64,000 nt of DNA. It comes from Ligula intestinalis. Taxonomy: Eukaryota > Platyhelminthes > Cestoda > Diphyllobothriidea > Diphyllobothriidae. The translations under genes and the position numbers were made by a program. The stretch's first letter is position 1. Every line of letters begins with the position of its first letter. The DNA lies in the NCBI GenBank assembly GCA_036362985.1, contig JAYGXS010000002.1:7357305-7421304 (forward strand), written 5' to 3'. This document shows positions 10,182 to 21,811 of the stretch, in pieces. The notes beneath the pieces were generated by a model that did no database searches, was not told the DNA's origin, and was given only the letters and a program-made list of their open reading frames with translations.

Positions 10182-13100
10182 ATGTTGTGGTTTGTGTTCT
10201 TCGTCTTAGTTGTCGCTGTAGCCGTCGGTCTGTGGTACTTATTTAAGCGGAAGTTGTCAAATTTGGAAGATTCGGTTGTTCTCATTACTGGTGCTGGTGC
10301 TGGCCTGGGTCGACTTCTGTGTCTTGAGCTGTGTAAATACTGCAAAAATGTGATCGTATGGNNNNNNNNNNNNNNNNNNNNNNNNNNNNNNNNNNNNNNN
10401 NNNNNNNNNNNNNNNNNNNNNNNNNNNNNNNNNNNNNNNNNNNNNNNNNNNNNNNNNNNNNTTCTGTGTCTTGAGCTGTGTAAATACTGCAAAAATGTGA
10501 TCGTATGGGACATCAATGAAGAAGATATGAAGGAAACAGCCCGGCAGGCATTTGACTTATATGGAGTAAAGATTAAGTGTCAGAAGGTTGACGTCAGGTT
10601 TGTGGCCATCTCTATAGCACTTTGTTAGTTGTACTTTGGACGTCGAGAAGGCGGCTGAAGAGTTACGACATGAATTTAAGAGGGTAAATATTCTGATCAA
10701 CAACGCTGGTATCGTCAATGCGAGATATGTGCTTGATCAAGCAGAGAAAGATATCGAAAAAATATTTAAAGTGAATGTGCTTGGTCCGATTAATGTAAGT
10801 TTCGTGCCCTTATAAACTTTGCTATTGTTTCTTATACTTTAAGTTCTGTCCTTTTCTTAGTCATGCATTATAAAACGACTGCTAGTTGTTCTTATAACCG
10901 TTGAGGATGTCTTCACCTGAAGGGCTATTATACGCACAATCGTTCATCCAAGTCTCCTGTTTGTATCAGAGCAGCGCTTTCTTGTACTAGTATCTTTTTG
11001 AAGACAGAAGGCGAACAGTGAATTGACAAAATAGACGCGGAAAAATAGGAAACAGGTACCAACACACCTGCGATATTGAGTGCTGAGATAGTCCACAGTG
11101 TTTCTAAGTTTTACGTTCTAGGGAGCTCGAAGTAGTTATTTCAACCGTCTGTGCAACGGGCAGCGGTCCGCAACAGAGCGCCCTTTTGATCTGGTTATAG
11201 TGCGTGGTGAGAATATCAGCGGAAAGTTTCTGCAGCTAGCGAGGAATAAATATGTCGGCAAATGGTCGGTAGACGAAAATTGGCGAACCTTGCTAGGGTC
11301 TATGAAATTTGGTAGCAGCTCCGGGTGATGGTCTCGACTCGTACAGTAACATAAAATCAGCAGCATGATATTCCGGTCCCGCTCATTGAATCGTATTATC
11401 AGTATCTTGATATCATATTAAGACCTCTAAACGTTGCAGTTACCAGGCAGGGAATAATGCTAATGCGGATGAAGGGCAGGCCGCTGAAATTTGCAGGTAT
11501 CTTTTGCTTTTCCTGACTCCGTGCTCCAAGGACTCATTATCCGAACATAAGGGACCAGGCACCTTGCGTGATACCGATAGCTCCTTAACACCTTTTTTTC
11601 CGGAAAATATGCAGATCTTCCCGCGGTACTCCTCAAAGCTTCAAATGAACTAATATCCTAAGTAGAACTTTTGTCTCATGGCCTTCTTCCATAAATCTAA
11701 CTTATAAACTTCCACAAATAAAAGCAGGTTTCTTTTACGTAAAAATGTACGTATTCCTCTCTTTTTTAGCGTACTATAATTGCTATTTATATCAGTACCT
11801 TAAACTCTAAATGCTAAAGATCCCGTGGCTTCCTATGCTTCTATTGTCAATGACTCATTGAGAAGAATCATTGACACTAGTCAGCTCTCTATGATTGTTT
11901 GGTGTACTTCATGAATATTACTGCGTACTTTAACCGCGCTTAGAGACTAAAAACAGTGGGAAACGTCCTATGGTTCACCAGGACCACTTCGTGATTGTGC
12001 TCCCACTGAGTGTTTTGTAATAAGCAGCAGTTAAAATTTGTTCCACCTCATTCTTATTCCTGTTCACGGCTCGACTCCAAACACCTCCCATCAGCCCTGC
12101 TTCTAGTCAAGCTCGTTGGTACTAATTAACGGCTAATAATTGCGTGCCCTTGTCGGTATTCAGCAAGCACCTCCCCCTCGAGCGAAGGAAAATCATCTTT
12201 TAGACCGGTCGTGCAGAACGAGTATAGCTGGGTTAGAGCCGAATCCAAAACCAGTCTTCACTTCGTGGGCTCATGTCTTCACTAGATCAATTATATACCT
12301 TCCGATCTGGGTTCCTATGTGATTGCCCCAACTAAACTCACTCTTTTAGTACCTCTACAAAGCTATGTTGGTAAGTAGAACACATTTGAATGCTTATGTT
12401 CTCAATCATCGACACACATGTTAGTTGAAGACATGGTAACAAACATTAGTTTTTAGAGTTAAGCTTCAGTGCCTTTACTATCTTTAAGTCCTTCATCTTC
12501 TGGACCCTTTTATCATATCTCCGAGATACAAGTATCTGCCTTCTGATCTCTTTGGCGTACACTAATTGCCAGTATCGAAAAGGAATATAAAATTATAGTG
12601 CTGAGGTGGGAATGGTTTAGTTTTCGCAAACCCGCTGTTCTTTAAGACTTTGCAGAGTTGGATAAAGCCAATGCGACACGAAGATCATGAACCGTCATCT
12701 GCTACCTTCTTCCCTGCATTGCAGTCATTCAGGCTGGGCAGCTAGAGAACGAATTGAGGGCCACGAAACCCAATTTTTACTATACGCCTAAATATCCGAA
12801 AATAATCAAGGCCATATCGCTATTGTAAACTCCTACCCTGACGTTCGCTACAGTCCTTGCGTCCGGTAGATATTTAAACAGTTTTTTTGGGGGAGAGGGG
12901 GGGAAGAATTGATTATTGTATGCTTCAATGATAAAACTTATCGCACCATCAACACCGATCATAACTATGTGAGCATTGGCGCACCAGGTCGTCGACCTCA
13001 TCTGCCTGTTTGCGCTGTGCTCGCCTCAGTCATGTTTTTCAATCGCGTAGTACGTCGGGCTGTCACCAATCTTTCCACCACTACTGCAGTGGTGTTGCTA

Positions 13101-16100
13101 ACTGCTCTGCAATCGTTATGCTTGGCTAGTCGGGGACTTCACTTACATGCTGCTCCTTTCTAGTGCTATTAGCAGTGTCATATTTCCTTTCTCTCTATCC
13201 CGACGCTATATGTAGACGACACACGGGTTTTCCACAAATACGCTTTCCCGTTTAATCGTTTCAATTACCTGGTCTTTGTACCCTGGTAGACATCTATTCA
13301 GGTAGCATCCAGAAATTGATTATAATGAAAGTTGAGTCGAATAGCTGTTTATCCAACGGTTCAATGCCAAGTTTCAGCTACATATGTGATGCTTGTGTCG
13401 GTTCTGATAATGACTTCGACCATTTTTTTGAAAGGACATGGCTACGGCCCAGGCTGTGTTGTTTTAAATGCACGTCCTGTGAGGAAGTAACTTTGACCAA
13501 CGTTGCTGCGAAGATATTCACCATTGCTATTCTCAGGTGGTTCCATTCTGTGCGTGACTCTAGGGCGTGGCCCAACCAAGCCGGATTCTGCGCTGGGCGT
13601 GGATGGGCAAATCATCTATTTACGCTGAAGCGGATTCTGAAATTCAGCCATAACTACCAGCAACTGACGGCCGTCTGCATTGTCGACTTTGCCGCCGCAT
13701 TGTGAGTCTCTGCGGCGAATAATGGAACTTAATACAGTACCGACCAAACTCATTGCCAAACTTAAGACCCTCTGTCGGTCCACCACCGCACGAGTTCTGC
13801 TCCACAATAATTTCTCTCGACCGTTCGATATCCGGTCTGGTGTCCGACAGGGCTGCGTTCTTCGCTCATTCTCTTTAACTACTTCGTTGACTGGATTCTC
13901 AGGAAGGCCTTACATGAAGAAGACAGTGTTGAGCTTGCACCCGGACGCCGGCTAACTGATCTCGACTACTTCGATGATATTGCGCTGCTAGCCTCAAGCT
14001 TTGGTAGTCTACGGTCCGTAGTGTCACGGGTGAAAGAGATCGCTATGACGGTTGGCTTGTCTATAATTACCGGGAAGACCGAATTATTCTCCAGCTGCAT
14101 CCCTGACCAGGAGAAGGCACCCCTGGGACTTAATGGCCATCAACATGAAGTAGACAGCTTTAAATACCCCAGCGCGAAGCTGCTACCAAATGGGCAGCAA
14201 GGACGACATTGTCTTCCGTATCGATGCTGCTCGCTGGGTTTTCTCAATCCCTTAAAAGTGCCTATGGATCCCACGTGACTTCTCCATCGCCACAAAGATT
14301 CTTGTTTGCTTTGCATCAATTCAATCAGTCCTCCTCCGTGGATTTACATGCTGGGCTTTGTGCGCTGAATATGACCGAAGGCCATCGCTACCTGAGCGCC
14401 ATCCTACGAGTTAAGTATATTGACTTCATCTCGAATGAGACAGTCTGCATTCGCTGCGATAGTATCGCGAGGATATCTCAGGTCATTCAAGAAAGGTGAT
14501 TGAGGTGGATTGGGCACGCTCTCCGTCGTCCGCCCCACGAGGTTTGTTAAGCAGCCTTCGATCCGACGCCGCAGCCCATTTGGAAACGTCGAAGAGGAGG
14601 GTGACTGAAGACTTGGCTCGACACCGTCCTTCAAGACATGGAAGCAGTTCTTGGACCTTCTATCTTCAGTCTCCGTCGCTGGAAAATCGACTAGATGGAG
14701 CTTTCCAGATCCGCTGCCACCATTCGTAATGCGTGGAGGGGTACCGTCAGTGACAGCAGGCATGATAAGAGTCGTAACATTTACAAGTAAATATAGTATG
14801 TTATGCAGCCGGGATCCCTAAGCTTTGCCAGTCCCTGTACCTGACCCAACCTCAGCACTGGCAAATTTTGGAAGGTGGCGGAGAGAGACTATTGCAGCGA
14901 CGAGCGAAATTATACCCTCCTCGTGGTTGCAATATTCAACGCATCGTCTCAACGGTTCTCATCTGACAACAGGACAATCCCCCTGCTTGAGGGTCAGCTT
15001 GCAATGATCTAATTTGGCTTTCATGACCATCCTCACGGCTGTAACGCCCGAGACTCACTTTCAATCCTGTTTACTGACTGTGTGTTCAGACAAGTGCGTG
15101 CGTGCTCGTTGACTCAACTACTGCGCCCTCGTTCATCTTAAGTTTGTATTTCCGTTGGGAAAGGATAGGTACGACAGAAGAAGGGGCGTGTGACCAACGC
15201 TTTCGTAGTCTTCATAACCGCAGCGTGAACCACTCTGAATTCCCCAGTGCCGCATGGAGACGGCAGTGAATGTTATCGATCGTACTGGTCAAAATCACGG
15301 CAGACCGAGTCGATCGCACTTAGTGAGTTGACTTTGATCACCAACTCTCTCCTTTTCAGTTTCATCAGCTAAATTTCTATGCATCGCGGTTAGAGTATAC
15401 CCTGGGTTCGTCCTACCCCGGGACTATTTATATAAAATGATATCGGCTTGATTTACTAGACATTGATGCATCCAGGGGTAGTAAGTTTTTGTTTTTTTTT
15501 CACTGATGAAGTGCGGTAGAACTGCATTCGAAATATTAAGTAATAATCTCCCTTTTTCTCCCCTCTCAGCTCGTTCGAGTCTTCTTGCCGCAGATGCTTG
15601 GTGAAGCGTATGAGAAGGTTCACAACTGCATCCCGGACTTAATACGTCAACCGAAACCTACGGTTCCAGAATCATCATACGCTCCGTGTGGTCACTTGGT
15701 CTTCACCACATCGATAGCCAGTCAAATAGCAGCGCCAGGGCTCTCGACCTACTGTGCTTCAAAGGCGGCGCTCTCAATGTTTGCTGAATGTTTAAGTCTG
15801 GAGTTGGCGCGACAGAACATTTCTGACAAAATTCATGTTACGGATGTTCGGCCCTTTTACATGAATACGCGAATGTTCAAAGGCTGTAGTTCGAGGTTAG
15901 CCGCTCTCCTTCATACGTTAGCTAAATGTTCTGCGCATCTTTCGTGTTTGAAGTCCCCTAGCAAGGCCTTATTAGTTTTTTTTTCATATTTTCTCCAACT
16001 TTGCTCCGAATTGTCTCACACCACCAGGTTTACTGATTCTCGAAGTCAATGGTACCGTGTAATGTCGAGTGTAAGTAAAGTTGGGCTTTATATGCCTTCG

Positions 16101-19100
16101 TCTATTCTGCATCCTCGAATCCTCTAAGCACGCTGACCTCGGTTAATGGAGAAATTTACAAAGCTATCTCGGCAGATATGACGCCGAAGACATGTTCCTC
16201 AAGATTTTACGTACGCCACCATCGTCCATCTTTTCAAGCACTGCTTCGATAAATTTCCCAGCTCACCAAGCACTTGATCAAGCCGTGTCACGAACCCTCC
16301 CAGCAGCGATAGTTTGGGTACTATTCTCAACCAATCCGGTTTTGTGTGTGGAAGTTAAGATAGGTTACCAGCTCAGACCATCTTCAAAGGGATCTGCTCC
16401 TTTACTTGCTCCTGTGGAGCAGGTTATATTGGTCGTACAAGCCAAAGTCTATCCAAAAGAATAAGGGAAAACCTTCCGGCATGGCTGAGGAAAGGTGAGG
16501 TCAGAAGCATATAAAGCGCTATTCTCGCGCACGTAATTGATTTCGGACATCGTGTAGACTCCAACAAAGCCTACTGGATGATTTACAGGGTCCACCAAGC
16601 TACCCCAAGTCCCTGGGTCAGTGTCTGCTAGCAGCAGCAACAGAAGCAACCGCTATCCAGTTGAGGAAACCGGTATTGTGTGCATCCAATTTTCCGCGTT
16701 TTAGCTCTCTCTCCTCCGTATGGTCCGCCTTGAACAAACTCTAACCGCTGCGTAACCAGCCGCCTCTTATCGATCCCAAATCCTGCCATCCCTTATTCCC
16801 GTCACTCACTTCTATGATAAGAAAGTCATTGTCGACCGCTTATTTGACCTTTTATCCCGTTCCCATCTAAATATGATGGCCCGATGAGAATTTATCGAAA
16901 GCCTACAAACGCCCGTCAACTGCTCTTCTGACTTCTAGTCATATTCTTTGTGATTATTATGATTATTAAAGGTGATGAAATCTAACCGTTAAGTTACGCA
17001 ATTAATATTCTCATTGATAAATACCCACAATCTGACCAACTATCGTGGTGCCTTCTGATTTGGCCCTTAGGATTCAGTCGAATGTATCTCTATGTATAGT
17101 TGCTGAAGGATGAATCCTGTACTCTTTTGTCTACCCATCTGAACTGTCTCAAAAGTACTGTGGTTTATTGTCTCAGCTGTCTTCTCAGGCTGCCCAACTT
17201 GTCGGGTCTTCAGTTAATCGGCTTCTTCCTTTTATTTTCTTCCCACATTTTAGGCTTCCTCTCCTTCTCCCAAATATTGAAACAGAAGATGCGGCCCGTC
17301 GAATAGTATACGGTATCCGTCGCCGCGAATTCATTGTCTACATTCCAGACAGAATAGCCGTGCTTCCCGTAATCAAACAGTAAGGACCTGTTTTTGCTAA
17401 TCCGATGTATTCCTTGGTGTGTAATTCGTCTATGCTTACACTGACTGTCTGAGACTGGTAAATGCCGCCTGTTTATTTACGCTCTCTCCTTCCTCCCTCC
17501 TGATCGTACGTAGGCTCTCTACGATTGCGTGATTTAGATTGTCACACCAGGTTATGACCACCGACGTTCGTTATCCGTCTAGCTGACGAGCACGCCGCTA
17601 ATGTCTAATCGGAAGTACGAGTTTGGTCTACCATGCCTAGCAGTTATACCGGCATTTTTATGCATGTGAAGCGTGTCACGATAAGGCTTGCTTAGCCTGG
17701 CATGAAAATTGGTTTTTAGTGCTTGCCTGCTTACCATAATTGACCAAGCCTACCAGCAAACTATGTGAAGTGGAACCGACGGAGACAAGGGAGACCAGAA
17801 TTAAAATTTTTGGCTTTTTTAGGCGCATCAGTTAGGCATACCTAATCTCAAGGATGGCGACCGCGGGATTCGAGCCCAGGACCTTTGGTCATTGAGTGCA
17901 TCACTCTACCATTGTACCACTGGCTTTTGTCGGTTGCGATAGTAGGGGGCTGACCGTGTCCTGACCGTGTCCTGGAGCTCACCTTAGAGGCCACGCAGGC
18001 CGACGCATAGTGACTTGTAGAATATGTTCAAGTGGTGCAATAGTAAAGTGTTGTAGTCAATGACCAAAGGTCCTGGGTTCGAATCCCGGGTGATCCAAAC
18101 CTGTGATTGGATATAATTGGCTGATGACGCCTAATAATCCAGAAGTGGTCACGCCGGTCTCCCTCGTCTTTATTGGTTCTGTTATTCCACAAGTCGCCCT
18201 ACGGCTGCCTGCGCAGCTCTAGTGAGCTCCAGGACACAAAGGAACATTCTTGTTCCCTAACTATATGAGTGAGTCCCCTCCTATTTCTTAACTTTCTGCA
18301 CAACCAAAGGCTCCTTTAAATACCGTGGATACCATTACGTCGGTCCACTCTGATAGCCTCTGCCAAGCGTCTTTGTTGGGAAATGCCCTCTTCCCTTTGG
18401 ATGCCGCCAGTAGCCAAATAGATATAGAGTAGAACTATCCTCCTAGATCCCAGTCGTAGCTAAACCAAACAAGACTCGTGCAACGTAACATCCCGCTAAC
18501 GGATGGGCTAAGCTTTCGGCATCTCTGTTCTCTCTGTTGGCTGGTTATCTAGTGGTTGCTTGACCTATTGAAACTGTTTAGTGTTTTGTATCCGTGGCAT
18601 TTTGATTGTAAGAAAGTTCATGACGTATCACGTCATTAGTATGAACCAAAGTCCCCCCCCCGAGTCAACCAACAATGGCTAAATTGTCGATCGGCACCGA
18701 GGTCATACCGAAACTCCGGACCATTTCGGACCTTTGAAAATGCAATTCCCCCAGTTCCTGCTCTTAACTCGCTCGTTCGAAACCTTTCTGTCCCATTTTC
18801 TCTAAGTATATTACGCTTAGCTTTTGCAGTTAAAAGATTACTATTGCCCTCAGGAGCCTGCGAAGTACGCTTGATTGAAAAACTCATGAAAGGTAAACGG
18901 GAATTCTGAAATGTTTTTTCCCGTTCAAAAAAATTTACTCCGATAGGATTGCATTATTGTTGTTTATGATGCGCAAGATAATTCAAAGGTGTTTCAGTCG
19001 TACCAAAACGTTGGCTTTGGAATAAGCTCCTTCCTTCTCGTCTGCAAAGACCACGTTTTTATGCTTCGCCTCGAAGTTCAGATGCATTTTATCGAGAGAA

Positions 19101-20488
19101 TAAAATGCATAAAGGTTTTTTGATGAACTTGTTTGATAGTAAATTACGCATTAAAACCGTTTACCCGAAGATAGGATTAGATTTAGTGTTCAGGTAAATC
19201 AATAATTATGAGGTTTTCAGATCCTGAAATGCTGATCCGAATAGTCCCGTAGTTGTCCGCCTGTTAAAACTGGTAATGGCTTGGTTCGCATCCGTTACAC
19301 ATATTATTATAACAAGTTAGCTTATTTTTAATAGATCATTTACATTAACTGGAGATTATACGGATTGTATTTTGGCAATTCTAATAGCAAATGCAACAGA
19401 AGAAGCCTTCAAAGCTATTCAGAAAATGAAAAACCTTCAAAAATTGAAAACTACCTTTTCAAGTAGTCTTGTACCTATTTGTACTTCTTACGGCTACGGT
19501 CATGCCTGATCTAGCCGGCTTCGATGATGTCATGGATGGTACCCCACCATGCGTGGCGATTAGCGGTAGCAGATCTGGAGAGCTACATCCAGTCTCTTCT
19601 CTAGCACCGGAGGCCGAATACCGAAGGTCAAACAGCCACTTCCATGTCCTGACGGACTGAGTTGAGCCAGGTTTTGAGTTGACCCTCTTTTCAACGTTTC
19701 CAATTAGGTAACAGTTTCGAATAGAGGGCAGTAACCCTGAGCTCCTGAGGTTGACGACGGATAATGTGTCCAAGCCACCTCAGTCGTCTTTCTTGAATGG
19801 CCTGGGATATCCTTGTCCTTCTTTATCAAATAAAATTATTTGTAGACTGTCGCAAAGAAACTCATTCTAAGTCCGGCATTCTGGTGTGCCCTAACTATTT
19901 GGGGAATTTTGCTGAATCTAACAAATTATTTTCCAATCGGTAAGTGTTTAATTATATGCGCTGCATACTCTATGTTCTGCTTGTCCCTACCTCTGTCGTT
20001 CTCCAGAATATAGGCTGTGTTTTATCACACCTTTTCAGCTCGGAGAGCAGACATACTGTGCCATTTCGAGACCGTCCTCGCTTCTGTCCTCTGGTGATGG
20101 CGTTTGTCCGCGCCACTGACTTCACTGTTCACTGACTTCCTGGCCGGTTACGCTAGCTATCACTGCATCTTTAGGCGCAAACACCTTTCGGCATTGACTT
20201 TTATTGCCGCCAGTGAGCATTCGCTCCCCCTCCCCCCTTTTCATGTTTCTGTTCCCCTTTTTGTTTGGAAACTCCCCTGGATTCCGTCTAACAGTATCAG
20301 TAGTATCTTTATAGGTATATCGGGTTCTCGACTAATAAATTATATCCTTTGGTCTTGCGATTTTATTAACCCTGTTTGTTTCATTCTCTTCTAGTGTTGT
20401 GCCTAATTGGCTTCTGCATGTGCTCCTGGCTATTACCGGTGGTGATAAGGCCGTTGACACCTTCGATGGAGTTGGTCTACAGGACTAA
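10182..20488 (+). CDS. SDR gene 1: membrane-anchored short-chain dehydrogenase/reductase (SDR16C / RDH10 / 17-beta-HSD11-like), 5 exons
   Basis: Predicted NAD(P)-dependent retinol/steroid-type dehydrogenase, anchored by an N-terminal membrane helix (residues about 2-21), as known for SDR16C enzymes of the ER and lipid droplets. Exons: 10182-10597, 10629-10794, 15570-15895, 17254-17379, 20395-20488; all junctions are GT-AG and in phase. Collapsing the duplicated 147 bp around the N gap gives about 326 residues. Motifs: cofactor TGAGAGLG (36-43), NNAG (114-117), tetrad Asn139, Ser193, Tyr206 and Lys210 (YCASK). A stretch of about 30 residues (156-185) before GHLVF is longer than in typical SDRs. 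Intron 1 is only 31 bp; introns 2-4 are large and filled with transposons. The ATG at 10182 was chosen because the next upstream in-frame start is a TTG. Exon 4 could also end at a TAA overlapping the donor (17381), but the phase-matched last exon, ending GGDKAVDTFDG, supports splicing. Substrate unknown. Confidence 0.87.
10315..10508 (+). other. 100-N gap flanked by identical 47-bp sequence (assembly artefact)
   Basis: 10315-10361 and 10462-10508 are identical and flank N at 10362-10461, inside exon 1 of SDR gene 1. The repeated segment encodes LCLELCKYCKNVIVW twice. In related SDRs, and in the paralogue on the other strand, this segment occurs once, so the true exon should be 147 bp shorter. 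Because 147 is a multiple of 3, an automated gene model would keep the frame and carry a false insertion of unknown residues. Confidence 0.9.
10795..13480 (+). other. Intron 2 of SDR gene 1, 5' part, nothing recognised
   Basis: Begins with the consensus donor GTAAGT at 10795. Short reading frames without domains; a G-rich run at 12889-12904. No transposon protein could be identified. Confidence 0.5.
13487..14780 (+). mobile_element. Degenerate RTE-like LINE reverse transcriptase, in intron 2 of SDR gene 1
   Basis: In order on the plus strand: RT N-terminal blocks (13487-13705) with PNQAGFCAGRGWANHLFTL and CIVDFAAA (motif A region, frame broken immediately after); SGVRQGCVL (motif B, about 13830-13860); YFDDIALLA at about 13968-13995 (variant of the YADD box); FKYPSAKLLPNG (about 14158-14200); and a C-terminal segment with RLRWIGHALRRPP (about 14497-14540) and LKTWLDTVLQDME (about 14609-14645). 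At least four frameshifts or stops. The same C-terminal segment occurs on the minus strand at 19860-19470. The clade assignment is from motif style only. Confidence 0.82.
14781..15569 (+). other. Intron 2 of SDR gene 1, 3' part
   Basis: No gene recognised. Ends with the polypyrimidine tract and acceptor TTTCTCCCCTCTCAG before exon 3 at 15570. Confidence 0.5.
16140..16920 (+). mobile_element. Penelope-like element 3' end (GIY-YIG domain), in intron 3 of SDR gene 1
   Basis: PLEs encode an RT followed by a GIY-YIG endonuclease. Here only the C-terminal half survives: CSFTCSCGAGYIGRTSQSL at about 16390-16450 contains the GIY-YIG core, followed by ILAHVIDFGHRVDSNKAY (about 16515-16570). A stop after VRSI (about 16510) and later frameshifts inactivate it. 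It is in the same orientation as the host gene. A degenerate hammerhead motif lies at its 3' end. Confidence 0.83.
16873..16915 (+). ncRNA. Degenerate hammerhead-ribozyme motif in PLE terminal repeat
   Basis: GGC-CCGATGA-GAATTTATC-GAAA matches the layout of the intact copies, but the first core box is CCGATGA, not CTGATGA, and the sequence after GAAA is rearranged. Predicted inactive. Confidence 0.45.
17750..17926 (-). repeat. tRNA-derived SINE
   Basis: Minus strand from 17926: A box TGGTACAATGG, B box GGCTCGAATCCC (17876-17865), then a non-tRNA body running down to about 17750 (GGTCTCCCTTGTCTCCGT). The body is shared with the inverted copy at 18025-18185, which shows a SINE and not a tRNA gene. 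Confidence 0.7.
18025..18185 (+). repeat. tRNA-derived SINE, inverted relative to 17750-17926
   Basis: A-box-like TGGTGCAATAG (18033) and a near-perfect B box GGTTCGAATCCC (about 18076-18087), then GGTCTCCCTCGTCTTTATTGG, the same body as the previous SINE. Confidence 0.7.
18190..19460 (+). other. Intron 4 of SDR gene 1, middle part, nothing recognised
   Basis: AT-rich towards its end, with a C run at 18653-18660. No protein motif or repeat from elsewhere in the window was recognised. Confidence 0.4.
19470..19860 (-). mobile_element. RTE-like LINE C-terminal fragment
   Basis: Minus strand from about 19800: LRWLGHIIRRQPQELR, then QLKTWLNSVRQDMEVAV, then a tail near AWWGTIHDIIEAG. This is the same C-terminal segment as at 14497-14760 on the plus strand. 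It has several stops and lies antisense in intron 4 of SDR gene 1. Confidence 0.72.
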
Positions 20489-20719
20489 GAGCTCTGTCAC
20501 CTTTTACCGTCGGCGCATGTTACTTACGCTGGCCGTCGTCGGACTTGAACTGTCTGCGTGAACAATCTACGTCCCTCCTTGGTTAATTTTTTGTCTGATT
20601 CAGTAATACTCACCGCATATTTTTATCTTTTTAAGTTAGCCATGTTTTGTTATGCCTCGCCAAAGAATGCGCTTTTTCTTCATCTTGAAATAATCTTTCA
20701 GATGATTGAACAAACAATA

Positions 20720-20785
20720 AAACGCTAATATCAAAAGATAAATTGGCGAGAATACGTTTGCTTTCGATAAATTCTCTTCAGCTTG
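20720..20785 (-). ncRNA. Decayed hammerhead motif of the split PLE
   Basis: Minus strand: CTGAAGA-GAATTTATC-GAAA is core-compatible (position 7 is variable in hammerheads), but helix I (AAG against GCC) no longer pairs and helix III has a mismatch. Predicted inactive. Confidence 0.4.
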
Positions 20786-20819
20786 TACAGTTATATGGTA
20801 ATGAAATAAATAAACTATG

Positions 20820-21811
20820 CGGCTTCGTGGAAAGATGTAGTGTTGTTGTTGTCAGGGCTGGTGAGTGGAGGAGGTAGATTGGGGTCAAAATGTCAGAATC
20901 TAGACGGGCCGGTCACCAATACAGGTGATAAGGTACGCACGGTTGAATTGGAGATTTGTCCGTCTCTGGGGGGACCCGTTTCCGAGACCGGTGATAAGCC
21001 GTGTGCGGTTGTGTTATCGACTTTCGTCCATGCTAACTACAATGCTCTTACAAAGTGCTTTTGAACGCGTAGTCCTTGTCTGCGTAGCTTGCTGGGAGTT
21101 GGTAGCCCTTGTTGGATCAGGAGTCCCCACCGGAGTCCGAACTGGGTGCAGTTGGGAGACGGAGAAAAGCCGCGACCTCAGCCGGCTTGAGTCAAAGGTC
21201 CGCGGGGGTGACTTGGGTGCCTGGCCGGGGACTGCAAGCGAAGAGATGACGGCAGTCATACGGCGAGGCGCCGCAGTCGGGTATGGACGGTTCGAGCCGG
21301 TGTTGGTACTGGCGAAGGAGCATGCACTAGCCACTGCGTAGCTGCGCCAGGGTTCAGCGAGTGACCCTCGGGAGACGTTCTGAGGCCGCAATCGGAGGAT
21401 AGCCACCCAGAAGGACCGGGGGGTGGTAGCTGGATTTTGCGTCCACAAAGGCTCTCTGGTAAAGGCGCTGGGAGCCTGTCTTGATGGCGGAGCATCAGCG
21501 GGTAGAACCGAGAGAGACGAGGCGACAGCTGCATTGTGGAGACCTCGGATAGACGTCCGAACGTTACGGCTAGGCTCGGGAGCGTTGCAACGATGGTGGT
21601 TCGGATGGCCAGGTTGTGAACAGGTCCACCAGAACTGCTGGTCCAAGAATTTGTTGTGCTGGGCGACCGGCAGGACAGAAGCCTCTGCATGAAGGTGATC
21701 GATGGGCGAAATTTTATAGCAACCCGTGATCGTGTGGAGGGCACCATTCTGTGCTGACTGAAGGCGGAGGAGCTGATTGTGGGAGACTAGACTTGGGCTG
21801 CAGAGGTGAGA
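20820..21811 (-). mobile_element. 5'-truncated LINE 3' end nested in a PLE
   Basis: Within one open frame that starts in PLE sequence (21862), LINE sequence begins at about 21811: LRLQSAQNGALHTITGCYK and DHLHAEASVLPV are typical of the post-RT segment of flatworm non-LTR elements. The frame stays open to 21014 and ends with a Ser/Arg/Thr-rich tail. An AT-rich stretch near 20800-20815 may be the old 3' tail. The insertion is in the same orientation as the PLE. Confidence 0.72.

Noticed and set aside
17381..17383. TAA after exon 4 as the end of SDR gene 1
   Set aside because: It overlaps a strong donor (A/GTAAGG); the paralogue has the same donor without a stop, and a phase-matched terminal exon exists at 20395.
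18025..18105. tRNA gene
   Set aside because: Good B box but no paired acceptor stem, and the body continues as in the inverted copy at 17750-17926, so it is a SINE.
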